Positions 1-7,897 of a DNA stretch of 64,000 bases are shown piece after piece. The DNA is from CAZMVY01 sp964617875. GTDB taxonomy: Bacteria > Planctomycetota > Phycisphaerae > UBA1845 > PWPN01. A program made the position numbers and the translations under genes. The stretch's first letter is position 1, and each line of letters starts with the position of its first letter. The stretch spans positions 20,044 to 84,043 of the forward strand of contig CAZUAI010000015.1 of assembly GCA_964617875.1 (NCBI GenBank), written 5' to 3'. The notes beneath the pieces were generated by a model. The model did not search any database. It was not told the DNA's origin and saw only the letters and a list, made by a program, of their open reading frames with translations.

Positions 1-332
1 GCCCGGGCCATGTCGGCCTTCTTCTTCGCGGGATCCGAGGTATCGATCGGGTCGTAGGTGCAGCGGTCGATCGTCCACCAGTATTCGTGACCCACCCAGG
101 AGCATCGTCCGGTCTTGACGATCGCCGCGACGGCGTTCCATCGCGAGGTCTCGTTCGGGCTGATGTACGGCGGCGTCTGGAGGATGAGTCCGCAGGTAAA
201 GGCCCCCGAGAGCACGGCGGCCAGTGCAACGGCGAACGCCGGCCGCATGGAGATCGTCCCGTCCGGTGTCGGCGAGGGCGGCTCGGCGGGGCCGCTCACG
301 GGCGGCTGCGGTGTGAGTTCCACGTCAGCCAT
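1..332 (-). CDS. Membrane glycosyltransferase (ArnT/GT39-like), N-terminal part, cut by left edge
   Basis: Only the first 110 codons are inside the window. Reading from ATG at 332, the protein has a Pro-rich cytoplasmic start, one hydrophobic segment at about residues 29-50, and then the stretches SRWNAVAAIV and YWWTIDRCTYDP. In planctomycetes an N-terminal membrane helix followed by a SRW...TID segment is, from memory, typical of ArnT/GT39-type polyprenyl-phosphate-sugar transferases; this is family recollection, not proof. The start overlaps the stop of the upstream DPM1-like GT2 gene by 8 bases, so the two are probably translationally coupled. That pairing fits the GT2 making a lipid-linked sugar that this enzyme uses. 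The catalytic region lies outside the window. Confidence 0.6.
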   Translation of the reverse strand, partial: MADVELTPQPPVSGPAEPPSPTPDGTISMRPAFAVALAAVLSGAFTCGLILQTPPYISPNETSRWNAVAAIVKTGRCSWVGHEYWWTIDRCTYDPIDTSDPAKKKADMAR

Positions 333-1257
333 CGCGGGCGACCTCCGCGTTCGGCGGGCGAGCCGAGTCGTCGAAGCCGACGCGCTCCGCGACGTTGTAC
401 GGCCGCGGCCGTCCCGGCGCCGTCGCCAGTCGCAACTCCGCCAGCAGGCCGACGGCGAACCACTGCAGGCCGAACATCGCCACGATCGCCGCCGTCCAGA
501 AGCACCGTCCGATCAGCCCCGTCAGCAGGCCGATCACGAGGAAGACCACGCCGATCCCGCCGAAGAAGTGCATCGGCCGCCGGCCGAACCGCATCGTGAA
601 CCACACCGTGAGCAGGTCGAGGAAGCCCTTGACGAATCGCTCCACGCCGTACTTGGACCGGCCGTGTTCGCGCGGGCGGTGGTGGACCTCCATTTCGGTG
701 ACCCGGAAGCCCTGGGCGAACGCGCGTACGGCGAAGAACCGGTGCATCTCGCCGTAGAGGTCGACTTCCCGCACGACGGCGGCCCGGCAGCACTTGAAGC
801 CGCACACGTGGTCGTGCAGGTGGAGGCCGGTCATCGCGCCGATCATGCGGTTGAACACGCGGCTGGGCCACACCTTGTGCCAGGGGTCGTGGCGGGTCTT
901 CTTCCAGCCGCTGACCATGTCCCAACCCTGCTCGAGCCGGTGGAGGAAGCCGGGGATCTCGTGCGGGTCGTCCTGAAGGTCGGCGTCGAGCGTGAAGACG
1001 ATCTCGCCGCGGACCTCGGCGAAACCGGCCGACAGGGCCGCGGCCTTGCCGGCGCTCCGCCGCAGCCGGATGCCGCGGACTCGCGGGTCGCGTTCGGCCA
1101 GGGCGACCACCCGGCGCCACGAGCCGTCGGTGCTCCCGTCGTCGACGAAGACCAGCTCGGCGGCCAGATGCTCGCGATCGACGACCTCGAGTATCTCGGC
1201 GCAGAGCCGCTCGATCGTGGCTTCCTCGTCCTTGAGCGGAATGACAAGGCTGATCAT
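325..1257 (-). CDS. Glycosyltransferase family 2, DPM1/DPS-like, with C-terminal membrane helices
   Basis: This 310-residue protein opens with a GT-A fold: LVIPLKDEEATIERL, the VDDGSTDGS nucleotide-sugar motif near residue 40, DADLQDDP near residue 92 and REHGRSKYG near residue 190. Two hydrophobic helices follow (about residues 230-275), which is the layout of bacterial polyprenyl-phosphate glucose/mannose synthases. Such enzymes move a sugar from an NDP donor to undecaprenyl phosphate at the inner membrane. The downstream gene overlaps by 8 bases and looks like a GT39-type user of such lipid-linked sugars. The donor sugar cannot be read from the sequence. It lies 100 bases downstream of xseB in the same run of minus-strand genes. 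Confidence 0.85.
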   Translation of the reverse strand: MISLVIPLKDEEATIERLCAEILEVVDREHLAAELVFVDDGSTDGSWRRVVALAERDPRVRGIRLRRSAGKAAALSAGFAEVRGEIVFTLDADLQDDPHEIPGFLHRLEQGWDMVSGWKKTRHDPWHKVWPSRVFNRMIGAMTGLHLHDHVCGFKCCRAAVVREVDLYGEMHRFFAVRAFAQGFRVTEMEVHHRPREHGRSKYGVERFVKGFLDLLTVWFTMRFGRRPMHFFGGIGVVFLVIGLLTGLIGRCFWTAAIVAMFGLQWFAVGLLAELRLATAPGRPRPYNVAERVGFDDSARPPNAEVARDG

Positions 1258-1357
1258 GCAGGCGTTAGGATGACAGGCGGCCGCAGTCCCGTCAAGCGTT
1301 TGCCCGTACCGGCAGGCAAGGGAAGCAACGGACGGCGCACAACCCGGTCGCCTGGGT

Positions 1358-1624
1358 TCACGAATTCTCCGGCTCGCCCGATGACGGAGGGGCGAAGGGT
1401 GCGGTCGTCAGTTGGCCGTCGGCGGACAACTGGAGGGTCTGGATCTTCTGCTCCGCGTCACGGAGGATCGTGCGGCAGCGGTGGACGAGTCTGGTTCCCT
1501 CCTCGTAGCGCTGGATCGCGTCCTGGAGGCCGATCTTGCCCTGTTCGATCGATTGCACGAGGGCCTCCAGCCGGGCCAGGGCCTGCTCGAACGTCAGCTT
1601 CGCGATGTCGTCCTGTTTCGCCAT
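1358..1624 (-). CDS. xseB: Exodeoxyribonuclease VII small subunit
   Basis: The 88-residue product has the XseB helical pair: LTFEQALARLEALVQSIE and a second helix with QDAIQRYEEGTRLVHRCR, ending in a charged, Pro-rich tail. XseB binds several-fold to XseA in the cytoplasmic nuclease that cuts single-stranded DNA to oligonucleotides. I chose ATG at 1624 (MAKQDD) because GGAGG lies seven bases upstream; an in-frame start at 1648 is possible but has no ribosome site. The large-subunit gene xseA is not next to it here, although the two are often adjacent in other bacteria. Confidence 0.9.
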   Translation of the reverse strand: MAKQDDIAKLTFEQALARLEALVQSIEQGKIGLQDAIQRYEEGTRLVHRCRTILRDAEQKIQTLQLSADGQLTTAPFAPPSSGEPENS

Positions 1625-1718
1625 CGAAACCTCCGGTCCGCGTACCAATCGCCATCGGCGCTTCTTCTTGACGGTTTCGGCCTCGTCCTTCGTTCGCTGT
1701 GCCGCGGTGTATGCCGGC

Positions 1719-2489
1719 CTAGACCGGGATCGTCTCCGCGTGCGCGTCCTCCGGGTCGGCGGTCAGGGCCAGGAAGATCTCCTCGAGCGATCCGCTGCGG
1801 GCCGCCTCGGCGCGGATCTCGGCAAGCGTGCCGCAGGCCACGAGACGCCCCCGATGAATGATCCCGATACGGTCGGCGACGGCCTCGGCCACCTCGAGCG
1901 TGTGCGTGCTCATGAAGACCGCCGCGCCCGCGTTCTTCAGCTCGACGAAGAGGTCCTTGACCGTGCGGACCGTCCGCGGGTCGAGGCCGACGAGCGGCTC
2001 GTCGATCACCAGGACCTTCGGCTCGTGCAGCAGGGCCGCCGCGAGGACCGTCTTCTGCTTCATGCCGTGCGAGTAGGTGTCGGTGAGCTGCCCGAGAAAG
2101 TCGGTCATGCCGAGCCGGCGGGCGAGCCGCTCCCGCCGTGCGTCGATGTCCCGGCGGGCCAGGCCGTACATCTCGCCCACGAAGTCGATGAATTCGCGGC
2201 CGGTCAGCTTGTCGTAGAGGAACGGCAGGTCGGGCACGTAGGCGAGTTGCGCCTTGGCCTCCTGCCCGTCGCGGGCCATCGGGTGGCCGCAGACCGCGAT
2301 CGATCCCTCGTCCGGCGCCAGGAGGCCGGCGATCATCTTGATCGTCGTCGTCTTGCCCGCGCCGTTCGGGCCGAGAAACGCGAACAGCTCGCCCGCCCGC
2401 ACGCACAGCGAGAGGTCGTTGACGGCGACCTTGTCGCCGAACCGCTTGGTCACGTGTTCAATCCGGACTGCGTCCACGGCGTACGGCAC
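1719..2489 (-). CDS. ABC transporter ATP-binding protein (ABC-2 type export)
   Basis: This 256-residue ATPase shows Walker A (GPNGAGKTTT, near residue 40), a Q-loop region, Walker B (VLVIDEPLVGLDP) and the switch His in STHTLEVAE. The signature is YSHGMKQK rather than LSGGQ, a form common in ABC-2 family exporters of the NatA/CcmA kind. The start is GTG at 2489, directly behind AGAGGA; a second in-frame GTG at residue 5 has a better-spaced ribosome site and may be the true start. It overlaps the end of the upstream membrane-anchored protein by 32 bases on the 2489 start. No ABC-2 permease gene is visible next to it, so its membrane partner is unknown. Confidence 0.85.
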   Translation of the reverse strand: MPYAVDAVRIEHVTKRFGDKVAVNDLSLCVRAGELFAFLGPNGAGKTTTIKMIAGLLAPDEGSIAVCGHPMARDGQEAKAQLAYVPDLPFLYDKLTGREFIDFVGEMYGLARRDIDARRERLARRLGMTDFLGQLTDTYSHGMKQKTVLAAALLHEPKVLVIDEPLVGLDPRTVRTVKDLFVELKNAGAAVFMSTHTLEVAEAVADRIGIIHRGRLVACGTLAEIRAEAARSGSLEEIFLALTADPEDAHAETIPV

Positions 2490-3324
2490 TCCTCTCGCGT
2501 GTCCGTTCGATCGTGCTCTCGTTTCCCTCCGACCCGCCGACGATGCGCGTCCGGGTGGCTGTCCGGGCGCCCTTGTCGGGGCCTTCGTCGCGGATGGTCA
2601 CCCGCCCGAAGCCGGGTATGTCGGCCTCCTGCACGAGCACGCGGCCGTCCGGGGCGACCCAGGCACGCGACCGCCCCGCCACGACGACGAAGCACTCGAC
2701 CTTCGCTCCGCCGTGCTCGATCGTCTCCGTCCGCTCCACGCGGGCGATGACGGACGTGATCTTCGCCTGCTGATAGAGCATGGCGGAGAGGGGGTCGAGC
2801 ATCTGCATCCGCCACGACTGGCCGACCTTGAGGTCGCGCAGCGTGTCGAAGGGGCGGATGCCGTCGCCGATCAGGCGGCTGGCGGCGGCGTCGAGCTTGA
2901 ACGTACGACGGAATGCGCCGACCTGCACGGTGCAGGGGATGTACTTCCCGTAGTTCTCACCGCTCATGTGGATGACAACGGGCTTGTGCCGGGCGTCGAT
3001 GATGCCGCGGACGTCGAGACTGAAATTATCGACGGCACCATCGGCGGTGGTGTACACATCCGTTTCGATCAGGACGGGCGGCAGCATGGGCAGACCTTCG
3101 AGGGCGACGTCGCTTTCGTGGCGAAGCAGGGTGCCCACCTGGGAGAGCTGCGACCAGGCGGTGCCGATGCGGTGGTTCTCCGCGTCGAAGATGCCATGCT
3201 GGTTCCAGAAGACGTCATTCTTGCCGCCGGCGGTGGCGAGCCGGGGGGGCGACTGGGCGGTCCACGCGGGCCAGATCTCCCGGTAGAAGAGCGCCCCCAT
3301 GGCCGCCAGCCACAACACCGTCAC
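2458..3324 (-). CDS. Membrane-anchored extracytoplasmic protein, function unknown
   Basis: This 288-residue protein starts with one transmembrane segment (about residues 1-17) and has a soluble, beta-rich remainder with no motif I recognise. The start is GTG at 3324 with GGAG five bases upstream; the reading frame stays open further upstream but offers no other usual start codon before a TGA. It is the first gene behind a sigma-70-like promoter at 3410-3439 and its end overlaps the ABC ATPase gene, so both are probably one transcript and may work together at the membrane. The last 30 residues are Arg-rich and lie over the start of the ATPase gene. Confidence 0.7.
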   Translation of the reverse strand: MTVLWLAAMGALFYREIWPAWTAQSPPRLATAGGKNDVFWNQHGIFDAENHRIGTAWSQLSQVGTLLRHESDVALEGLPMLPPVLIETDVYTTADGAVDNFSLDVRGIIDARHKPVVIHMSGENYGKYIPCTVQVGAFRRTFKLDAAASRLIGDGIRPFDTLRDLKVGQSWRMQMLDPLSAMLYQQAKITSVIARVERTETIEHGGAKVECFVVVAGRSRAWVAPDGRVLVQEADIPGFGRVTIRDEGPDKGARTATRTRIVGGSEGNESTIERTRERSAVRRGRSPD

Positions 3325-3409
3325 CGCAACTCCAAATATACGATGGATACGGCACCGCCCCGTCTGTACCCGCGTGTCCGGCCGCGCCGCGCGTCGGCCT
3401 TTTCGTCGG

Positions 3410-3439
3410 ATTCTATGAGCACCCGGCGGGTGACGTCAA
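3410..3439 (-). promoter_or_regulatory. Sigma-70-like promoter for the 3324-to-325 gene run
   Basis: On the minus strand TTGACG (3434-3439) and TAGAAT (3410-3415) are separated by 18 bases. The predicted transcript start is near 3403, leaving a leader of about 80 bases before the GTG at 3324. Confidence 0.6.
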
Positions 3440-3499
3440 CGGAAGTGACGGGGGCAGGCCCACGTCGCCATCGCGGTCGATGTCGGTCGTGATCCTCGC

Positions 3500-3586
3500 T
3501 CAGACCTTGAAGGCTTCAACCAGTTCCTTCAGCCGGCTCGCCACCCGGGTCAGCTCGTTGCTCGCCGACTGCGCCTGGGCGGTCAT
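3500..3586 (-). pseudogene. 28-codon remnant resembling the C-terminus of a methyl-accepting chemotaxis protein
   Basis: An ATG overlapping the stop of the large LVIVD gene (ATGA) opens a 28-codon frame. It reads MTAQAQSASNELTRVASR and ends ELVEAFKV. Ala/Gln-rich helices finishing in a hydrophobic residue plus FKV are, from memory, how many methyl-accepting chemotaxis proteins end. No other part of such a protein is present, so this is most simply the tail left after a deletion or insertion. It could instead be a real translationally coupled short peptide. The following bases (3461-3484) also encode an isolated calcium-loop-like DIDRDGDV, a second fragment. Confidence 0.45.
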
Positions 3587-6500
3587 TCGCACGCCGGGGG
3601 GCGGTTCGGGCCGTTGAAGCAGCGGGCGAAGGTCAGGAAGTCGTCCAGGTCCACGTCGCCGTCTGTGTCGAGGTCCGCGCCCTCGCAGCCCGGGCGCGCC
3701 GGGGCACGGTTCGGACCGTTGAAACAGCGGGAGAAGCTCAGGAAGTCCTCCAGGTCCACGTCGCCGTCGGCGTCGAAGTCGGGCGTGCTCGCCACGGACA
3801 CGGTCACGCTGTTGGCCTGGTAAGCGACCGTCAGTCGCTTGCCGCCGATCGACGTGCCGTGGACCGTGGTGAATTCGCCGGTCCGCGCGGCGCACGTGAG
3901 GATCGTGAACGTGTCGCCGATGGCGGGGCTGTAGCCGGTCGCCAGGCTGAGCTGGAGCGTGCCGGCGAGCGATGCGCTGCCCGTCACGGCAAGGCGGTCG
4001 CACTGGCCGGGGCCCGCGATCTCGACGTCGAGCGTCGCGGCCGGTTGTTGGATGTAGCCGCCGCTGACGGACAGTGTGCCGACGGACGTGCCCGGGGCGA
4101 CGGTCCCGCCGAGGCTCAGCACATTTCCGGCAACGGTTCCGCCGCCGGAGAGCCTGCTGCCCCCGTGCAGCACGACGCTGTCGGGCGCCGGGACGATCGG
4201 TCCGCTTCCCACAAACACGCGCCCGTTTCCGCTCAGGGCGACGGTGCCGCCCGGCCAGATTCGCAATTCCGTTCCGACCGCGACGAGCCCTTCGTCGTTT
4301 ACGTCCAGCGTGCCCGTGCCGCCGGCGTCGGTCATCAATCCGCCGACGCTCAGCGGACCCGTGATCGACCACTTCGAGCCGGTGCCGGTCACCGTGGCCG
4401 CGCCCGTGGAGCCGGCCATGCGGGCGATGACTCCCGCGGCGGAGGTGACTTGCCCACCGCCATCGACGAGGAGCGTGCCGTTCCCAAACCACCCGACGCT
4501 CATCGATCCATCCTGCGTCCACGTCGATCCGCTGCCGATCGTCGCCGTGCCGACGCCGCCCGCCTGCCACGCGATGATGGCGCTGGTGCCGGCGGGGGAG
4601 TCGCTCTTGTACGACTCCAGGATGGCCCCGCCGGTCACATCGACGATCCCCTCGCCGGAGTAGCCCACCTGGATCTGACGGTTGCTGGTGACGCGGCCGC
4701 CGTCGGCCACGCTGAGCCGGCCGTACGCTCCGCCTTCGCCGCCGATCCGCAGGATGCCGCCCGCCGTAAGGTAGGAACCGGTGTCGCGGACCTTAGCCCG
4801 TCCCGCCGCCCGGAGCCCGATGAAGACGCTTCCGGACGCCATGTCCGTGGTGACGATCACACCGCCGCCGTTCGAAATGGTCGCGCAGCCCGCGGTGTCG
4901 CGACCGACCTCGAGCGAGTGATCGGACCGCAGCGTCGAAGAGGCGCCGTCTACGATCAGTTCGGCATCGCACGTGGTCGCGCGGAGGAGCGACGGGGCGG
5001 CCGTCGGAGGGACCCAGCCGCCGATGGTGCAGATGTAGCGCGAGACGACCGAACCGCCGCTCAGAACCTTGAGTTGCGCGGACCCGCCCATCTGGACGAG
5101 CACGAGGCCGACGAGGTCCTGGGGATCTCCCGCGCCGCGACCGTTGACCGTGAGGCTGCCCTGGTCGCTGACTTCAACCGTGGCCTGGCCGCCCTCCTGG
5201 GCGACGACCATCGGGCCGTGGGCCGTGACGGACGATTCGCTCTCGATCTTCAGGTCGCCGACGCTCGAGTTCATCCTTGCGACAACCAGCCGGCCGCAGA
5301 CGGTTTCGCTTCCATTCTGCAGGAGCATCGTGCCCTGCCCCGCACGTCCGACGATCAGATCCTGATCGACCCCGAGGTTCCAGAGGCTCGCGTCGAGAAA
5401 CAGACTGCCCCGGCTGTCGGGATGGAACCCGAGCCATCCGTAGCGATGGGCGGCCGCGCTGCGGTTCAGCGCGACCGTTCCAACGCCGTAGACGCCGATC
5501 GTGAAGAAGTGGTCGGCGGCGTTCCACGACGTGTTGGTCATCGTCAGGCTGCCGTCGTTGTCCGGCCAGCGCCCGAGTTCGAGTTCATGGGCGACGATCC
5601 CGCCGCCGCCGATCGAATCGCGAACGGTCAGGGTCGCGGTGGCCGGATTGGCCGGGTCGTCGGCCACGGACACGGACGGCACGAGGTCCCACGTGTGCTG
5701 CAACGCGTAGGCCCGTCCGTTCAGGTCGATCGTCACATGGCCGTCGTTGACGAGCAACTGGCCGTTCGTCGTATCGGCGTCGTGCGGCATGGTCACCTCG
5801 TACGCGCCGGGCAGCGCGAACACCGCGCGGTCGAACAGGCCCGGCGGGCCGGCGGGAGTCCAGTTGGTCGGCGTGGCGAAACTGCCGCCGTTGGAATTGG
5901 TCCAGGCGTAGTCGCTGACGAGCCCGTCCACCTCGAAGATGACGAGTCCGTTTTCGGCGGCGGCGGCCAGGGCGTACGGGCCGGACAGCGCGACCCGGCG
6001 GGCCCCGCCGGGGAACGGGTCGAACGCGACCTGGACCGGGTTGGCGGAGTCGGACACGTCAACCACGAAGAGGCCCGGGGCGCCGGCCACCAGGGCGTAT
6101 CGGCCCTGCAACGTCACGCCCTGCGCCTCGACGGTGCTGCAGCGGCCCGCGAAGACGGGGCTGGCGGGGGTGGAGACGTTGACGATCTCGAGGCCGCCGC
6201 CGTCGGCTGCGACATAGGCGAGGCCGCCGCGGACGGCGACGTCGCTGGCCGGTCCGGCTGTATCATAGCGGCCGACTCGCGAGGGCGCCGCGGGGTTTGA
6301 AACGTCGATGATGTCCAGGCCCGGAGGGATGATCGGCGTTTCCCAGCCCCTTCCCGTGCTGGCCAGGTACACGAAGTCGCCTTGCTTGGCCAGACCGAGG
6401 GCGTAGGAGGTCGTCGGCGGGTCCTGCCAGTGCCCAACCAGCGAGGGCGTGACGTAGGGATCCGACACGTCGAAGATCAGCAGTCCCTGATGGTCGTCCG

Positions 6501-7797
6501 CGACGTAGGCGTAACCCCCATCGACCACGACCTCACGTGCGGCGCATCCGGTGTTGTTGTTGGCAGTCCGTGTCGGGTTGGCCGGGTCCTGGACGTTGAC
6601 GACCTCGAGCCCCGCGCACCCGTCCGCGAGGTAGACCTGGGCGCCGGCCCTCGTCAGGCCCCATGCGAACTCGAATCCGTCGAGGTGGCCGAGCAACTGC
6701 GGATTCGACATGTCGGCCCCCGAGAGGATCTCCAGCCCGCCGTTCACAAAGCCGGTCGAGAGGTACAGCAGGTCCGCGTCGGCGGTGACGTCGGACACGT
6801 ACCCGCTGATATTCTCGCGATACTCACCGATCCTGGCGATGTCGGGCGGCGACGAGACGTCGAAGACCTGCAACCCGTGGTTCTCCGCCGCCACGTACGC
6901 GGTGCCGGCCGCCATGACGACCTGGCGCGACCAGCCCCCGCCGTTGGCGGAGCCGACGGGGTTGGGGTGCTCCCGATCGGATACGTCCACCACGTGCAGG
7001 CCCGACCAGCCGGCGGCAAGGAAGGCGTAGTCGCCTTCGACGGCTACACCGAGGCCGAACCCGTCGATCTCACAATGGCCTTTCAGCGTCGGGTGCTCCG
7101 GGTCCGAGACGTCCACGATGAACAGGCCGCCGGATTCGCCGGCCGCGTAGGCGTACTGCCCGGAGACGGCCACGCCGACCGCCGTGCCCGACCACGAGCA
7201 CGTGCCCGACACGGACGGCGATGACGGATCGGAGACATCGACGACAACCAGACCGTTGCCGGCGTCCGCCACATAGGCGAAATTGCCGTTGACCGTCACG
7301 GCACGTGCGTTGCCGGGCGTGTCGATCGTCGATAGCAGCGTGGGTGAGAACGGATCCGAGACGTCGATGATGCGCAGACCCCGCTCGGAGCAGGCGACAT
7401 ATGCCAGACCGTCGGCAAGACAGATCCCCGCCGCGTAGCCCTCGAACAGCACGATTCCGGTCTGCATGATGTTGGAGGGATCGCGGACGTCATAGACGCC
7501 CAGGCCGTTGCCGAAGACGGCATACGCGTAGTCCCCCGAAGCGGCGACGGCCACGACGATGTCCCAGAGCATGGGCGATGATCCGAGCAGGACGGGGTCG
7601 GCCGGGTCCGTGATGTCGAGCACGAAGAACCGGGCGCCGCCGCTGATGTACGCCTGACCGCCCTCCACGGCGGCCCAGTAGACCGGTCCGCCCCAGTGAC
7701 TGACGCGGTTCAGCGAAATGGCGGCTTGTGTGGAATCCGTCGCCGAAACGCAGACGACGCAGACAGCAACGCACCAGAGCAGGTGTTTTCGAAACAT
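3583..7797 (-). CDS. Giant secreted protein: LVIVD repeats, PEP-CTERM-associated repeats, dockerin-like tag
   Basis: The 1,404-residue product starts at ATG 7797 with a signal peptide (MFRKHLLWCVAVCVVCVSA) and GGAAGG as ribosome site; an upstream in-frame start would lie beyond the predicted promoter. Residues about 25-630 hold a dozen or more LVIVD-type repeats built on VDVSDPxxP and YAYVA phrases, expected to fold as a beta-propeller. Residues about 750-1200 carry Gly-rich repeats (for example VGWFGNGTLLVDGGG) of the type associated with PEP-CTERM and autotransporter passengers. Residues about 1340-1404 contain two DxDGDVDL loops each followed by CFNGPNR, a double dockerin-like tag. It is probably exported and surface-held. 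No enzyme motif was seen. Confidence 0.8.
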   Translation of the reverse strand: MFRKHLLWCVAVCVVCVSATDSTQAAISLNRVSHWGGPVYWAAVEGGQAYISGGARFFVLDITDPADPVLLGSSPMLWDIVVAVAASGDYAYAVFGNGLGVYDVRDPSNIMQTGIVLFEGYAAGICLADGLAYVACSERGLRIIDVSDPFSPTLLSTIDTPGNARAVTVNGNFAYVADAGNGLVVVDVSDPSSPSVSGTCSWSGTAVGVAVSGQYAYAAGESGGLFIVDVSDPEHPTLKGHCEIDGFGLGVAVEGDYAFLAAGWSGLHVVDVSDREHPNPVGSANGGGWSRQVVMAAGTAYVAAENHGLQVFDVSSPPDIARIGEYRENISGYVSDVTADADLLYLSTGFVNGGLEILSGADMSNPQLLGHLDGFEFAWGLTRAGAQVYLADGCAGLEVVNVQDPANPTRTANNNTGCAAREVVVDGGYAYVADDHQGLLIFDVSDPYVTPSLVGHWQDPPTTSYALGLAKQGDFVYLASTGRGWETPIIPPGLDIIDVSNPAAPSRVGRYDTAGPASDVAVRGGLAYVAADGGGLEIVNVSTPASPVFAGRCSTVEAQGVTLQGRYALVAGAPGLFVVDVSDSANPVQVAFDPFPGGARRVALSGPYALAAAAENGLVIFEVDGLVSDYAWTNSNGGSFATPTNWTPAGPPGLFDRAVFALPGAYEVTMPHDADTTNGQLLVNDGHVTIDLNGRAYALQHTWDLVPSVSVADDPANPATATLTVRDSIGGGGIVAHELELGRWPDNDGSLTMTNTSWNAADHFFTIGVYGVGTVALNRSAAAHRYGWLGFHPDSRGSLFLDASLWNLGVDQDLIVGRAGQGTMLLQNGSETVCGRLVVARMNSSVGDLKIESESSVTAHGPMVVAQEGGQATVEVSDQGSLTVNGRGAGDPQDLVGLVLVQMGGSAQLKVLSGGSVVSRYICTIGGWVPPTAAPSLLRATTCDAELIVDGASSTLRSDHSLEVGRDTAGCATISNGGGVIVTTDMASGSVFIGLRAAGRAKVRDTGSYLTAGGILRIGGEGGAYGRLSVADGGRVTSNRQIQVGYSGEGIVDVTGGAILESYKSDSPAGTSAIIAWQAGGVGTATIGSGSTWTQDGSMSVGWFGNGTLLVDGGGQVTSAAGVIARMAGSTGAATVTGTGSKWSITGPLSVGGLMTDAGGTGTLDVNDEGLVAVGTELRIWPGGTVALSGNGRVFVGSGPIVPAPDSVVLHGGSRLSGGGTVAGNVLSLGGTVAPGTSVGTLSVSGGYIQQPAATLDVEIAGPGQCDRLAVTGSASLAGTLQLSLATGYSPAIGDTFTILTCAARTGEFTTVHGTSIGGKRLTVAYQANSVTVSVASTPDFDADGDVDLEDFLSFSRCFNGPNRAPARPGCEGADLDTDGDVDLDDFLTFARCFNGPNRPPACE

Positions 7798-7867
7798 GGC
7801 GTGAGACCTTCCTTTCCTGATTGCACCCCAGACGCGAACGAGACCGGGTGTCGCTCCTTCCGTACGC

Positions 7868-7897
7868 ATTATACCGTAAAACGGTGCTTACCGGCCA
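7868..7897 (-). promoter_or_regulatory. Promoter of the giant LVIVD gene
   Basis: A perfect minus-strand TATAAT (7868-7873) lies 70 bases before the ATG at 7797; the -35 is weak (TGGCCG, 18-base spacer). It begins right after the sulfatase stop codon, so the large gene is likely transcribed separately. Confidence 0.55.

Noticed and set aside
115..1671. Long plus-strand frame of 518 codons opposite the GT2 and xseB genes
   Set aside because: Low-complexity Arg/Ala/Pro protein with no family motif; it is the antisense shadow of clear minus-strand genes.
3859..6300. 813-codon plus-strand frame
   Set aside because: Antisense shadow of the giant LVIVD gene; no signal, motif or ribosome site.
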